In this document: positions 8,037-17,401 of the stretch, piece by piece
Layout of the letters: each line of letters starts with the position of its first letter
Numbering within the stretch: the first letter of the stretch is position 1
Assembly (NCBI GenBank): GCA_943362175.1
Contig: CALRIU020000008.1
Coordinates: 168,415-232,414 of the forward strand
Reading direction: 5' to 3'
DNA: 64,000 nt
From: UBA4416 sp943362175
GTDB taxonomy: Bacteria > Bacteroidota > Bacteroidia > B-17B0 > Aurantibacillaceae
The notes under the pieces: generated by a model
Databases searched by the model: none
The model's input: only the letters and a program-made list of their open reading frames with translations
What the model was told of the DNA's origin: nothing
Program-made: the position numbers and the translations under genes

Positions 8037-9284
8037 TCATCGCTTCAGGATCTTTTCATAAACCGTACCCGCTTTGCTTTCCACCGAAATGAAATACAGG
8101 CCGGATTTCAGATGCTGCCATGGCAGCTCATCCTGGAGCACCGCAGCATTCCATACTTTGCGTTCCAAGATCTCTCCAAGCGTATTGATCACAACCAACT
8201 GTTTCAGCTCAGAAGCAGAGCGGATGCTTAAGACATCGCTTACCGGGTTTGGGTACAGGCTGATGGCTCCACTGTTTTGAAGATCAGCGACGGAGGTAGG
8301 TCCCCCGATGGTGAGTTGAAGGCTGTCTTTTTTGCAGCCGTTGCGGGCTACCAGCTTTACCGTGTAGGGAGCATTTCCCGTAAAGGTATGTGTAGGTGAA
8401 GTTTGTGTGCTTCCGAAGCTCCACACATAGTGCGTGGCATTTTTTGAGGTGTTCTGAAAGGAATACACCTTGTTCCCCAGGCTTGTATAGGTAAATTGAG
8501 GCACAACCGTCGTTGAGTTGAGGTTCCATAAATCGACGCTGTCTAAAACAGTGCTGCTGGCAGTAGCTCTCATGGCTGCGGCATCTGTGGCATTTAGGCT
8601 TGCAGTATAAGTGGAGCTGTTGGCGGCTTTCAGGAAGATGCTGCTATAGAACACGCTGGCCGCAAGGTAGGTGCCCGCAAAGCTCGGATGGCTTTCATCC
8701 GGGTCATAGAGATTGAGTGTTGGGTTACTGGCCCTGATTTTTTTCCAGGCAACGCCCACAGGCGCTACACCGGTCATAAAGCTGTCTTTAAACAGCATAT
8801 AGCTTTCACGAAGCCTGGCCTGCATCCCGGCGTAGGTACATAAAGGCGCATAGAAGCCGCAGTTGGCGGCATCTCCGTTTTGTCTGCCCCAGGTCATATA
8901 AAACAAAATATTTGCGCAGGGGAGGTATTTTCTAACACTGTCCACCAGCCGCTCGCCATAAGGATATGTACCCGACATGACCTGGGCCGGAGGAAAGGAA
9001 GGCTCCTGGCTTTGCGCCTGCAGTACCACCACGTCCCAGCTCTGGCTTTTAATCTTGGACAGCGTTGTGGCATTGGTGCTGTGGTTTTGAAAGGTATAGC
9101 CGCCGGGGGCGCTGCTATCGTAAACAACAGTATCACCCAGGCTTAAAGCCAGGTCGGTGAGTACCTGCGGCAGGTTGTTGACATAGGTATAACTATTGCC
9201 GATAAATAACACTTTCTTTTTTTTCTGTGCCTGCGCAGATAAAGCAAACGCGATCAGGCAAATTCCTGCGTAGAGTAATTTCAT
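8037..9284 (-). CDS. Secreted SGNH/GDSL-like hydrolase with PKD and T9SS sorting domain
   Basis: 415-residue exported protein. A 19-residue signal peptide (ALSAQAQ) is followed by an SGNH-type fold: GNSYT at 29-33 (nucleophile Ser) and DESH at 196-199 (Asp-x-x-His). A PKD-like segment (FQNTSKNATHYVWSFG, HTFTGNAPYTVKLVA) follows, and the C-terminal domain begins near ISLYPNPVSD and ends in YEKILKR, a type A T9SS sorting domain. The protein is therefore expected outside the cell or on its surface. SGNH enzymes cleave esters of glycans or lipids; the substrate is unknown. It appears monocistronic. Confidence 0.85.
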   Translation of the reverse strand: MKLLYAGICLIAFALSAQAQKKKKVLFIGNSYTYVNNLPQVLTDLALSLGDTVVYDSSAPGGYTFQNHSTNATTLSKIKSQSWDVVVLQAQSQEPSFPPAQVMSGTYPYGERLVDSVRKYLPCANILFYMTWGRQNGDAANCGFYAPLCTYAGMQARLRESYMLFKDSFMTGVAPVGVAWKKIRASNPTLNLYDPDESHPSFAGTYLAASVFYSSIFLKAANSSTYTASLNATDAAAMRATASSTVLDSVDLWNLNSTTVVPQFTYTSLGNKVYSFQNTSKNATHYVWSFGSTQTSPTHTFTGNAPYTVKLVARNGCKKDSLQLTIGGPTSVADLQNSGAISLYPNPVSDVLSIRSASELKQLVVINTLGEILERKVWNAAVLQDELPWQHLKSGLYFISVESKAGTVYEKILKR

Positions 9285-9459
9285 AGGACAAAGCTAAGTT
9301 TCATTTTCAAAACGAAAACAGGTTTAAGTCGCAGCTTATTGGAATCTTATAGTAGGCGTCTTAAAACGCTTTGTGGTCGAGGGGTTCAGGGGATATAACT
9401 TTTTTTGAAGAAAGGGTGACTTATTGAATGCTGTTTTTTGATGAGTGAAAGGATCAGCC

Positions 9460-11598
9460 TTACCTCTTCTTTTTCAAAAGACGTTTTCGGTAACGTGGAA
9501 TTTCCTTGAGTGAAAGCTTGACGTCCCGTGTTTGAAAAGCAAGGCTCTTTATGGCTTCCCTGTATCCATATTGCACGCCCCGGTTGATCTCGTAGTAGCG
9601 GTGCCGCTCCAGGTCATTCTCTATGGCAATGAGGTCGAGCACGCCGCTTTGCTTATGTTTGAGCTGTTGCAGTCCCAGCCAGGTTGTGGTAAGTTTGGGA
9701 TAGTTGCCGGCAACCCAGCAAAAATCGGATTCAGCATCTTTGATGATGTCCTCTTTATATTGTCCGAGCTCTTCATGGCTCAGCACTTTGGCCCTGAGCA
9801 ATTCGCGCTTGTATTGCAGGCATTCGTTCTGAAGCTTGGTTTTGGCTTTGATGAGCACCGTAATGGTTTTGAAACGTGCAAAGGCTTCTGCGGAAGGCCT
9901 GTAAACCGTATTGTCCAGGCCTTCTCCATAACGCGCTTCGCAGGCAGGAATCGTTTTGCGGATATCGACGATCACTTTTTTGTAATTGTCTTTCAGCCTC
10001 CGGCGCCATGCGATGCTTTTGGAAAAAGGTGCCGCGATAGAATCGTGGTAGTTGACCTGCTGCCAGATATTCAGCGAGGCACCCAGGATCAGGGAGTCGA
10101 AAGCCTGTTTGTTGAGGCTGATGGCCGTAGAGAGCGTATCCAGCTGCGCTTCTTTTTTGGTGAGCTCTCTCTGTATCCCATTCAGCGTTTGGATCGGGTA
10201 AGGCTTCAGCTTATCGGTTTTAATAGCAGTCTTAAAGCGCCTGGTACGTGATGCCTTCTTCAGGTAGGTATGCGCATAGGCCACGCCCTGTGACAGCAAA
10301 ATAGTATAATTCCTGGTATGATTCAGGGTGAGCCTTACCTTTTTAGACATAAACCCGCTATGTCCTTTATTTTCTTTCAGTAATAAAGCCATTTTGCGCT
10401 TGTTCTTGGCCTTATGCATGTGTACGGCCGACTTCATGTCGCTCTTGCTTTGCCTCAGGCTATAGTAGGCGTTAGAATACGATGCCGTTGCACTGTCCAG
10501 GAACTGCATCTGAGAGAGGGAGTCTTTTTCCGCATGCGCCTGCCGCCAGTTAATCAGCCCGATCTGGTCTTCGCAAAGCGTGGTCACGAAATGATTGTGA
10601 GTGTTAAATGATCGGCTTCGCGTATTCAGGTCCTGCCATTGTTGTTTGCGGTTGAGGGTCGCATAACGGTCGCATTCGGCGCATTCCACACCCTGCCGGT
10701 TTTGCGATTTCAGTGTGCTGTCGTTAAAATAGTACCAGGCACTGTCTGTTTCCAGCTCGCGGAAGCTGCGTGTGTCACCCAGGTTCCAGATGGGATTATC
10801 CGGTACATGCGTTATGGCGAATAGCCCTGGTTCGCTGAGGTAAAAATCTTTGGTAATGCCTTTCCTGAAAACCCGCTTCACCCGGATCGGCAGCATGGCC
10901 ATACGCTTGCGGAGGATGCGGTTGAAATAGCGCTGCTTATAATAGAAGGTTGGGCCTGATTCCTCCCCGCAAATGGTTTTGAGTTTCCAGCGCCAGCGGT
11001 TGCGGATCTTTTTCTTTTTCAATTTTTCGGGATGCTTCTCAAACCAGCGCATGATCCACTTCGCCATCGGGGTGAGCTCGTAGTCTGTTTTTCCTTTGCT
11101 CCAGGTGGCGTCATACACGTACCACAGGCCATCCAGCTTCACCGCGCTCCAGGCATGGTTGTGTATGTAGATGGTATCGTTTACGTCAAACAATTCATCT
11201 TTGGCATAGCCATATACCGTGACGTTGGTAATACCTGCCAGCATACAAAGTGTATCCATCAGGTTGGCATAGCCGAGGCAGATCGTACGCTTTGTTTTCA
11301 GGATGCGTTGAATGCTGCCGGGGATAGGAGCAGTGGGCAGATAGAATTCGTTGTAGTCGTAAGAAATGTTGGTGCTTACCCAGGTAAAGATCGCATCGAA
11401 TTTTTCCTGGTCGCCGGTTTTGCCTTGCGTCAGTTTTTTCACGAGTTGCTCCGCATCTGTTTCGGTACGCTTTTTAAAGGACACCTCTTTGGTGGTGTAG
11501 GGAAGAAGGTCCGGATCTGTGGGCGTCTGGCCGTAGAGGAAGCTTGTCGCGCCAACCAGGAAAACCAGTGGGAGCAGGAGTATCCGAAAGACCATCAC
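9460..11598 (-). CDS. Exported transglutaminase-like domain protein
   Basis: 712 residues with a signal peptide (about 1-23) and an N-terminal transglutaminase-like cysteine protease fold. The putative triad is Cys107 (TICLGYA), His148 (HNHAWSAV) and Asp163 (VYDATWSKG). The long C-terminal two thirds are helical and charged (many K/R/E) with no domain I recognise; they may form a coiled scaffold. The start codon overlaps the stop of the archaemetzincin-like gene by 4 bp (11595-11598), so the two are translationally coupled. Such proteins may act as cell-envelope peptidases or peptide ligases. Confidence 0.8.
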   Translation of the reverse strand: MMVFRILLLPLVFLVGATSFLYGQTPTDPDLLPYTTKEVSFKKRTETDAEQLVKKLTQGKTGDQEKFDAIFTWVSTNISYDYNEFYLPTAPIPGSIQRILKTKRTICLGYANLMDTLCMLAGITNVTVYGYAKDELFDVNDTIYIHNHAWSAVKLDGLWYVYDATWSKGKTDYELTPMAKWIMRWFEKHPEKLKKKKIRNRWRWKLKTICGEESGPTFYYKQRYFNRILRKRMAMLPIRVKRVFRKGITKDFYLSEPGLFAITHVPDNPIWNLGDTRSFRELETDSAWYYFNDSTLKSQNRQGVECAECDRYATLNRKQQWQDLNTRSRSFNTHNHFVTTLCEDQIGLINWRQAHAEKDSLSQMQFLDSATASYSNAYYSLRQSKSDMKSAVHMHKAKNKRKMALLLKENKGHSGFMSKKVRLTLNHTRNYTILLSQGVAYAHTYLKKASRTRRFKTAIKTDKLKPYPIQTLNGIQRELTKKEAQLDTLSTAISLNKQAFDSLILGASLNIWQQVNYHDSIAAPFSKSIAWRRRLKDNYKKVIVDIRKTIPACEARYGEGLDNTVYRPSAEAFARFKTITVLIKAKTKLQNECLQYKRELLRAKVLSHEELGQYKEDIIKDAESDFCWVAGNYPKLTTTWLGLQQLKHKQSGVLDLIAIENDLERHRYYEINRGVQYGYREAIKSLAFQTRDVKLSLKEIPRYRKRLLKKKR

Positions 11599-12203
11599 AA
11601 TGCCCAGCCTTTGCTTATGAGGTATTGCCTGCAGCTATTGCAGAATCCCCTGAGTTCGTTCGTGTGATTTTTACCTTCCGCATCGCGCATGTAGCAGGTT
11701 TTTTCAGGGCAGTGCTTCAGCCCCTGTGTGTGACCCAGCTCATGGATGGCGATCTTGTAAAGCTGGTCCGGGGTATTTGTTTTCGATAACCTGAAAGTCG
11801 AGGCCACGCAGGCATTACCCGGGCAGAGGCCTAAGCCCATGATCCCGTAATCGCTGATTGTTCCTTTCGTCCAGCTGATGTCTTTGGTGGTAAGCGCCAT
11901 CGTGACATGGCCGGGAGTACACCGCCTGTTCAGGTAATTCACCAGGCTGTCGGCGCGGTAGCGGTTCCTGGCTTTGTAATAGGCCTGCGGTGGGATTGGG
12001 ATGGCTTTTTTGAGCTCCACCTTCGGGTAGCGTTTTTTAATTTCCTGAAGCACGTCATTTACCTGATCGTCACTTACATCCGAAAACGGCTGGATGTCGA
12101 TGGTAATAGCGGGAGCGCGTTGGGTCATGGGTTCGGGGTTGTTGCAACCAAAGAAGCAAAAAACAAAACACATGCCATAAATGAAAAGAAGCAGAAATCT
12201 CAT
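11595..12203 (-). CDS. Archaemetzincin-like zinc metalloprotease, putative lipoprotein
   Basis: 202 residues with a lipobox-like N-terminus (FCFFGC, Cys20). The motif is HELGHTQGLKHC (His154, Glu155, His158, His164, Cys165), then Cys170, Met172 and the pair Cys188/Cys191. This is the archaemetzincin signature HExxHxxGxxHC-x4-C-x-M-x15-C-x2-C: a catalytic zinc on three His plus a second structural zinc on four Cys. Archaemetzincins are usually cytoplasmic, so a probable lipoprotein form is notable. It is coupled by a 4-bp overlap to the transglutaminase-like gene downstream, which suggests joint action on exported peptides. Confidence 0.82.
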   Translation of the reverse strand: MRFLLLFIYGMCFVFCFFGCNNPEPMTQRAPAITIDIQPFSDVSDDQVNDVLQEIKKRYPKVELKKAIPIPPQAYYKARNRYRADSLVNYLNRRCTPGHVTMALTTKDISWTKGTISDYGIMGLGLCPGNACVASTFRLSKTNTPDQLYKIAIHELGHTQGLKHCPEKTCYMRDAEGKNHTNELRGFCNSCRQYLISKGWAL

Positions 12204-12411
12204 GGCTTATTTTTTGTCAAAAGTTTCAGGTCCCGATCTGCCAGGATGATCACAGGTCGATAATCCATATATGAGTAACATGGCATAGAGTATCCGAAGA
12301 GCATAAGATAATAATAGAGATGAATGTATAGCGCCGGAAGTTCCCTAAAGATACAAAAAATCTGAGCCCGGTTTCCCCTTCCGGAGCAGGATAAATTCTT
12401 CCGGGAGAATT

Positions 12412-12780
12412 CTATTTTTTTGCGTCCACTTCTTTTTTCCGGAATTTCAAAAGCGCTTTGATGAAGTCCATAGGCAAAGGCTTGTCATTAGGAAACTGGA
12501 TCACCGATTTCGACACCTTAAGGCCTTTCAGCTCTGTGGCAAACTCTTTCAGCAAGGCTTCGCTCCAAGGATTTGAAAGGCTGAGGTGATTCTCAAAAGC
12601 CGCATAATAAATCAGAAAGGCCTTTCCGATCTTAAAAGCCGGAATCTGGTAGCTGATGACCTCTTCTGCTTCAGGAGCAATGTTGTGTATCACATCGCGC
12701 ACTTTTTGCATGCGCTCTGCTGCCTCTTCAGGAAAGGCAGCGTGATACCGGTCGATGGTCTTATAATCTGTTTTTGCCAT
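12412..12780 (-). CDS. DUF1801 (YdhG-like) protein
   Basis: 122-residue cytoplasmic protein with the DUF1801 pattern: the YHAAFPEEAAERMQKVRDVI helix, AEEVISYQIPAFK, the LIYYAAFENHLSL strand and a C-terminal PNDKPLPMDFIKALLKFR segment. The family has been linked to frataxin-like iron chaperoning in Bacillus, but that role is not established here. It is the first of three short minus-strand genes of unrelated families that may share a transcript. Confidence 0.82.
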   Translation of the reverse strand: MAKTDYKTIDRYHAAFPEEAAERMQKVRDVIHNIAPEAEEVISYQIPAFKIGKAFLIYYAAFENHLSLSNPWSEALLKEFATELKGLKVSKSVIQFPNDKPLPMDFIKALLKFRKKEVDAKK

Positions 12781-12792
12781 GCATGGTGGTAT

Positions 12793-13173
12793 TTAAGAGC
12801 TTATTTTTAAAGGGCTTATGATAATCCCATAACTATCCGGATCTTTTATCAGGACCCCGTTTTGGTTCCAGTAAGGATTTTTGGCTCTGTAGGTTTTGCT
12901 GCAATTCGTTTCTATCCTCTTCAACATGTCGTTATACTCCGTTTGGGTTGCCGGGTAGAAGACGAGTAAATCATCTTCATCCGGCGTATGCTCTGCCGGT
13001 GTTTCCGATTGAGTGAACTCCAGGTGCCAGCTCAGGTCTTTTTTACCTAAAAAGATGCCGTCATAGCCATCATGATCTTTGAAGTCTCCCAGAATATCAA
13101 GCCCGATGATGTCACAATAGAATGTTGTCAGTTGAGCGATGCGGTTGGTATGCCTGGCGATTCTAAGTTGCAT
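12793..13173 (-). CDS. VOC (glyoxalase/bleomycin-resistance) family protein
   Basis: 126 residues with one vicinal-oxygen-chelate module: ARHTNRIAQLTTFYCDIIGLDILGDF at the start, HLEFTQ in the middle and NPYWNQNGVLIKDPDSYGIII at the end. This is the typical paired beta-alpha-beta3 layout with the conserved C-terminal DPDSYGI. Such proteins bind a metal and small ligand; the substrate is unknown. It lies 12 bp upstream of the DUF1801 start and 23 bp downstream of the DUF2200 stop. Confidence 0.83.
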   Translation of the reverse strand: MQLRIARHTNRIAQLTTFYCDIIGLDILGDFKDHDGYDGIFLGKKDLSWHLEFTQSETPAEHTPDEDDLLVFYPATQTEYNDMLKRIETNCSKTYRAKNPYWNQNGVLIKDPDSYGIIISPLKISS

Positions 13174-13196
13174 GTTGCTATGAGTTTGGTGTTTGC

Positions 13197-13553
13197 TTAA
13201 CTTCTTAAAATCTTTTCCATGGCCTTTCCTTTCGCCAGCTCATCAATCAGCTTATCCAGGTAGCGCATCTTCTGAATAACAGGATCTTCAATCTCTTCCA
13301 CACGGTAGCCGCAAATCACGCCCGTAATTTTTGAAGTATTCGGATTCATCTGCGGTGCCTCTGCGAAAAAAGTCTCGAAATCATTCTTTTTGTCGATTTG
13401 CTGCTGCAGGGTTTTTGCCGTGTAGCCTGTCAGCCAGAAAATGATCTCATCCACCTCTGCCTTGCGGCGTCCCTTTTTCTCCGCTTTCTGGATGTATAAA
13501 GGATAGACGCTGGAAAATAGCAGTTTATAAATTCTTTCTTTATCCGTTTTCAT
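13197..13553 (-). CDS. DUF2200 family protein
   Basis: 118-residue cytoplasmic protein of the DUF2200 type: an N-terminal KIYKLLFSSVYPLYIQKAEKKGR-like stretch, the EVDEIIFWLTGY motif, then FFAEAPQMNPN and ITGVICGYRVEEIEDPVIQKMRYLDKLIDELAKG. Family members share all these blocks but have no proven function. It is encoded first in a compact minus-strand trio (DUF2200, VOC, DUF1801). Confidence 0.85.
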   Translation of the reverse strand: MKTDKERIYKLLFSSVYPLYIQKAEKKGRRKAEVDEIIFWLTGYTAKTLQQQIDKKNDFETFFAEAPQMNPNTSKITGVICGYRVEEIEDPVIQKMRYLDKLIDELAKGKAMEKILRS

Positions 13554-13600
13554 GACGTGTTATGAGTAGCGTACAACTAAAAGTAGTAATTTCGATGGAA

Positions 13601-13637
13601 ATAAAAAAGCCGCTGCGATCCATCGCAGCGGCTTTCC
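13601..13637 (-). terminator. Rho-independent terminator of the mks operon
   Basis: On the minus strand, AAAGCCGCTGCGAT-GG-ATCGCAGCGGCTTT is a perfect 14-bp stem with a 2-nt loop, followed by TTTATT. It begins about 20 bp after the mksB stop, so it ends the condensin operon and insulates the DUF2200 trio downstream. Confidence 0.9.
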
Positions 13638-13654
13638 AATAAGCATGTATCGCC

Positions 13655-16600
13655 TTATGCCTCCACTTCCGTCACAATGCTCGGGAAGATCCGGACGTTG
13701 TTGTTCTCCTCCCTGCGGAACTGGTAGGTGAATTTGTAATGCGCCTCCAGTCCGGATTTATTCGGCAATCCGTTAATCATCATAATATTCCGGTTCTTTG
13801 CAAAACGCAGTAATTCCCTCAGGTAGTGAGCGGAGATCTGTCCCACCTCGTCAATGATACAGTGTACCTTAAATTCTGTACTTCCGCGGTGCGAGGATTC
13901 CTTGATGAACACGTGCAGGAGCGTAATGTAAATGATCGCTTTCACGAGAATATCCGTTCCGGTACTGCCGATACTGTCGATCTTATGCGTCCAGCCCGTT
14001 TCGTTCATGCCCTCCTTGATGTTGAAGCGCAGCTCGAACAGATCCTGTAAGCGGATCTCTTCCTGTTCCTGCTCTTTGATGGCGGTACGCAGCTGGTCCA
14101 GCAATTTCACGGCGCGTGTGCTGATCTCGCGGTTCTTATGCGTAGCGAAATCGGTGTTGAACAAGCCTTCGTTGTATACCAGGCCGTTCTCTTCGCGGAA
14201 CTCCTGGATCCGTTTTAAAAGCTTGTACACCTTATTATCCGAATCCTCCAGGCGGATTTTGATGAACTCGATCAGTTTCGATTCCTCGAACTCCGCCTTC
14301 TTGAAGTCTTCCGCAATCAATGTAATGATGTGCTGGATCTTGTCTTTTTGTCCGCTCAGCTCTTTTACTTTGGTAGCAATACTGTCCGTTACCAAACCAA
14401 TCTGTGTGGCCGTTTCCGCAATCGACAATTCGATTTTATTCTCGTTGATAAAGGCACGCAGGTTTTGCGCAAAGCGTTCGTATTCGCCTTGTGTGGCGTC
14501 ATTACGGATAATAAAGTTGAAGTGGTTATCGAGGCGGAACTTGCCGGCAAACTCGTTCACGTAACGCTGGAAAGCGCCGTACTCCTCATTGAAGTGCGAA
14601 TCGTTTTTCAGGAGCTGTGTACACAGGTCCATCACGCTGTAGTTGGTTTTCTTCGGTTCGGCCCTTTCAATAATGTCTGCGTATTTGTTAAACACAGGCG
14701 TCTCGCGGAAGTTCTTCGTGAAGTAGTTGATCCCGTTGTTGAACTCGATCAGCTCCTCTTCCAGGGCGCGCTTCTGCTTGTTCAGCTCCATGCGGCGCAC
14801 GTTGTATTTGCGGGCAATCTCCTCCAGCTCTGCGCTCAGGTCGTTGGCCGTTTTTACATATTCGTCTTTTTTCTGGATCAGGTCCGGCAATTTATCGAAG
14901 ATCTCGCGCTTATCTTTTAAGTAATCGCTGACAATCTGCGAATACTGCTCAATCTCTTTCAATGCTTCCTGCAATTCCCTGATGCGGGCATCGATCTTTT
15001 TGATCTCCTTGCTGTCAACCCCTTTTTCCTTGAAGTTCGATTCTTTTTCGTTGCTTAAGCTGGCTTCCTTCTCCTCGTATTCCTTCACCTGGTTTTTCTT
15101 TTCCACTTCCAGCTCGTTGATCTCGGTTTCCTGCCTGCCTTTCAGGTCGGCCAGACGCTCGTCGTTAAAGGCTTTCAGCTTATCGAGCTGGGTATTGAAA
15201 TCGTTGAGGATGTTATTTTTCTTTTTGTTTAAGATGGCCAGCTCCTCTTCGATCAGGTTCACTTTTTGTTTATTGCCGGTCAGCGATTCTTCGATCTCCG
15301 AACTCGCCCGCTGTTTCCAGTCTTCGATTTCGAGGATCAGTTTTTTCTCGCGTTTGTCGGCAAGCTCCAGGGAGTAGTTCAATACTTTCAGGTCTTCCTT
15401 CAGTTCGCCCAGCTGCTTCCCGAATTTATCCGCAGCAACCATTTTCTCCTCGTTGTTGGCTGCCTGGAACTGGTTCATGGCCTCTTCCAGGTCACGGATC
15501 ATGGCCAGGCGCTCGTTCTTCTCAAACTGGTATTCCTCGATGGTTTTAGAAACCACGTTCACTTCATCCAGCTTTAAGTTCAGTCCGTAGAACGAAGCCA
15601 CGGCGCCTTCCACCTTGGTAGGGTTCAGGTCGGTGCGGAATAACAACTCCTCGTTCACCACCTTACCGATCGTGGTGTGCCAGTCTTTCACATGTTTCTC
15701 CAGGTAACCGTAGAAGGCGTCGTGCTGCACGTTCAGCTTGTCCTCAATCGCTTTGATCTCTGCTTTGATGCGGATGATCTCGTTATTCGTTTTCTGGATC
15801 TGGTTGGATAAAGACGATTTTAATTTTTGCTCTAAGTTTTCCCATTCCTTCTGGTTCGTCTGAACCAGGTTGGTTTTGATGGCGCGCTCCGATTTGTTCT
15901 TGTAGTTGATCGCTCTGAGCTCCGCCAGCTCCGTTTCCTGCGCTTTGATCTCCGTCTCGTAGAAGCGGGTGTTGCGGATGACCTTTTCCTCCGCTTTCAG
16001 CTCGTTGAACTCGATCTGCTTTGCGGTTACTTCCGCATTGAGGTTCACCAGGGCATCTTCACGCTTTTGCTTAAGCTCCGTATCTTTTTTCGAAAACTCG
16101 TTTTTCTGCAGGAGCTGCAGCTCATTATAATGGTTGAAGATCTCTCCCGTTCTGGAGTTGATTTTATTGATGTACGCCGTTTTATCGTTGCGCAATTGCT
16201 CGATCAGGGATGAATACTTCATCTCGATGTTCTGTACATTCGAGGTGAGCGATTCATATTCGCGGCGGGCGATGTTCAGGTCTACCTGCAGTTTCTCACG
16301 CTCCGAGTTTTTCTCAACGGCCTGCTCGATATTTTTCTCTTTGTACTCTTTTAATTTTTTGTTCGCATCGCGGATCGTCCGGTCATAATAACCGATCTCC
16401 TCGCGCACATCCTTTTGCTTTTCTTCGAGCGCTGTCTTTTGCTCCTCGTGGGCTTCCGCCAGCTTATCCAGCTCCTCCTCTTTTTCCTTCGCCGCTTTAA
16501 TTACCGCTTCGTTCTGTGTTTCCGCGTAACGCAGGCTGCTTCCCAGCTTGTCGGCCATTTCCATCTGTGCGCCTTTCAGCATGTGTACCTGGTCGTATTT

Positions 16601-17338
16601 CTTATCGATGAACTCGATGAGCTGCTGCGATTCTTTTTTCAGGTACGTTTCGATATCCGAATACTTCTCGTTGAACTGGCGCAGCTGGCGCTCTACCTGC
16701 TCCAGCTTGATCGAGCTGTTCTCCGTAGTCAGGGAGTTCGCAATGAAATCCTTGATGAAGCGGCTGTCGATGCTGCTCTTGGAGCTTAAGAACACATTCG
16801 TGATCGATTTCGGAATGTTCTGGTATTTCTCATTCCCTTTCAGGATATGAAATTTGGAGAGCTGCTTATCCGTTTCTGTGCCGTACAGGATATTACGGTA
16901 GCGCTCGAAGGTGTCGATCTGGTTGGAAATAAAGATCCCGCGCTTGTCGAAGCCGGAGATCACTTCTTTGATCTTAAGCGCCTCGTCGTTCTCGTTGAAG
17001 AAAAAATCCGGGTTGTAAGCCGCGTCCACGAAGCGGAACACCAGCTTGTTATGGCGGTACACAATCACAAAGAAAGGCTTTTCCTCCGTGCTGATCTCAT
17101 AGATCAGGTAGGAGTTCTCATAACGGAAGTAGTGTTCCTCAAACGGCTTTTGGGAAGCCGAGATTCCCAGGCCACGGCTATTGGCGCTGTAAAAGAACAG
17201 GATCGCCCTTTGCAGCGATGTCTTTCCGAAGTTATTCGTCCCTACGAAACAGGTATTCCCACTTAATTCAATATCCGCGTACTTCACATTCGCGATATTG
17301 ATCTCTACAATTCTGTTTAAAATTCTTACGTTTTCCAT
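13655..17338 (-). CDS. mksB: MksB/MukB-like SMC-type condensin ATPase
   Basis: 1,227-residue ATPase. An N-terminal Walker A (GTNNFGKT, 33-40) is followed by long heptad-rich coiled coils (about 230-540 and 660-900) around a central non-coiled hinge-like stretch. The C-terminal head has GSTGTDILVK (signature-like) and a Walker B near 1160 (HCIIDEVGQ). This is the SMC/MukB head-coil-hinge plan at the shorter MksB length. With MksF and MksE it should form a loop-extruding condensin that compacts or segregates DNA. No JetD-type nuclease gene follows; the operon ends at a terminator. It is the last gene of the set. Confidence 0.85.
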   Translation of the reverse strand: MENVRILNRIVEINIANVKYADIELSGNTCFVGTNNFGKTSLQRAILFFYSANSRGLGISASQKPFEEHYFRYENSYLIYEISTEEKPFFVIVYRHNKLVFRFVDAAYNPDFFFNENDEALKIKEVISGFDKRGIFISNQIDTFERYRNILYGTETDKQLSKFHILKGNEKYQNIPKSITNVFLSSKSSIDSRFIKDFIANSLTTENSSIKLEQVERQLRQFNEKYSDIETYLKKESQQLIEFIDKKYDQVHMLKGAQMEMADKLGSSLRYAETQNEAVIKAAKEKEEELDKLAEAHEEQKTALEEKQKDVREEIGYYDRTIRDANKKLKEYKEKNIEQAVEKNSEREKLQVDLNIARREYESLTSNVQNIEMKYSSLIEQLRNDKTAYINKINSRTGEIFNHYNELQLLQKNEFSKKDTELKQKREDALVNLNAEVTAKQIEFNELKAEEKVIRNTRFYETEIKAQETELAELRAINYKNKSERAIKTNLVQTNQKEWENLEQKLKSSLSNQIQKTNNEIIRIKAEIKAIEDKLNVQHDAFYGYLEKHVKDWHTTIGKVVNEELLFRTDLNPTKVEGAVASFYGLNLKLDEVNVVSKTIEEYQFEKNERLAMIRDLEEAMNQFQAANNEEKMVAADKFGKQLGELKEDLKVLNYSLELADKREKKLILEIEDWKQRASSEIEESLTGNKQKVNLIEEELAILNKKKNNILNDFNTQLDKLKAFNDERLADLKGRQETEINELEVEKKNQVKEYEEKEASLSNEKESNFKEKGVDSKEIKKIDARIRELQEALKEIEQYSQIVSDYLKDKREIFDKLPDLIQKKDEYVKTANDLSAELEEIARKYNVRRMELNKQKRALEEELIEFNNGINYFTKNFRETPVFNKYADIIERAEPKKTNYSVMDLCTQLLKNDSHFNEEYGAFQRYVNEFAGKFRLDNHFNFIIRNDATQGEYERFAQNLRAFINENKIELSIAETATQIGLVTDSIATKVKELSGQKDKIQHIITLIAEDFKKAEFEESKLIEFIKIRLEDSDNKVYKLLKRIQEFREENGLVYNEGLFNTDFATHKNREISTRAVKLLDQLRTAIKEQEQEEIRLQDLFELRFNIKEGMNETGWTHKIDSIGSTGTDILVKAIIYITLLHVFIKESSHRGSTEFKVHCIIDEVGQISAHYLRELLRFAKNRNIMMINGLPNKSGLEAHYKFTYQFRREENNNVRIFPSIVTEVEA

Positions 17339-17401
17339 TTCTTATATGCCGCTCAGGCGGCGCTTTCTTTAATTGTTCGTTTGTTGTCCGGGGCATTACG
17401 A

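Noticed and set aside
12361..12412. Possible terminator after the DUF1801 gene
   Set aside because: AATTCT/AGAATT and CCGG repeats are present, but the stems are short and not followed by a T-run in the right place.
14330..17266. Several long plus-strand open frames opposite mksB
   Set aside because: They are antisense shadows of the coiled-coil gene, rich in Leu/Phe from reversed Glu/Lys codons, and carry no domain.
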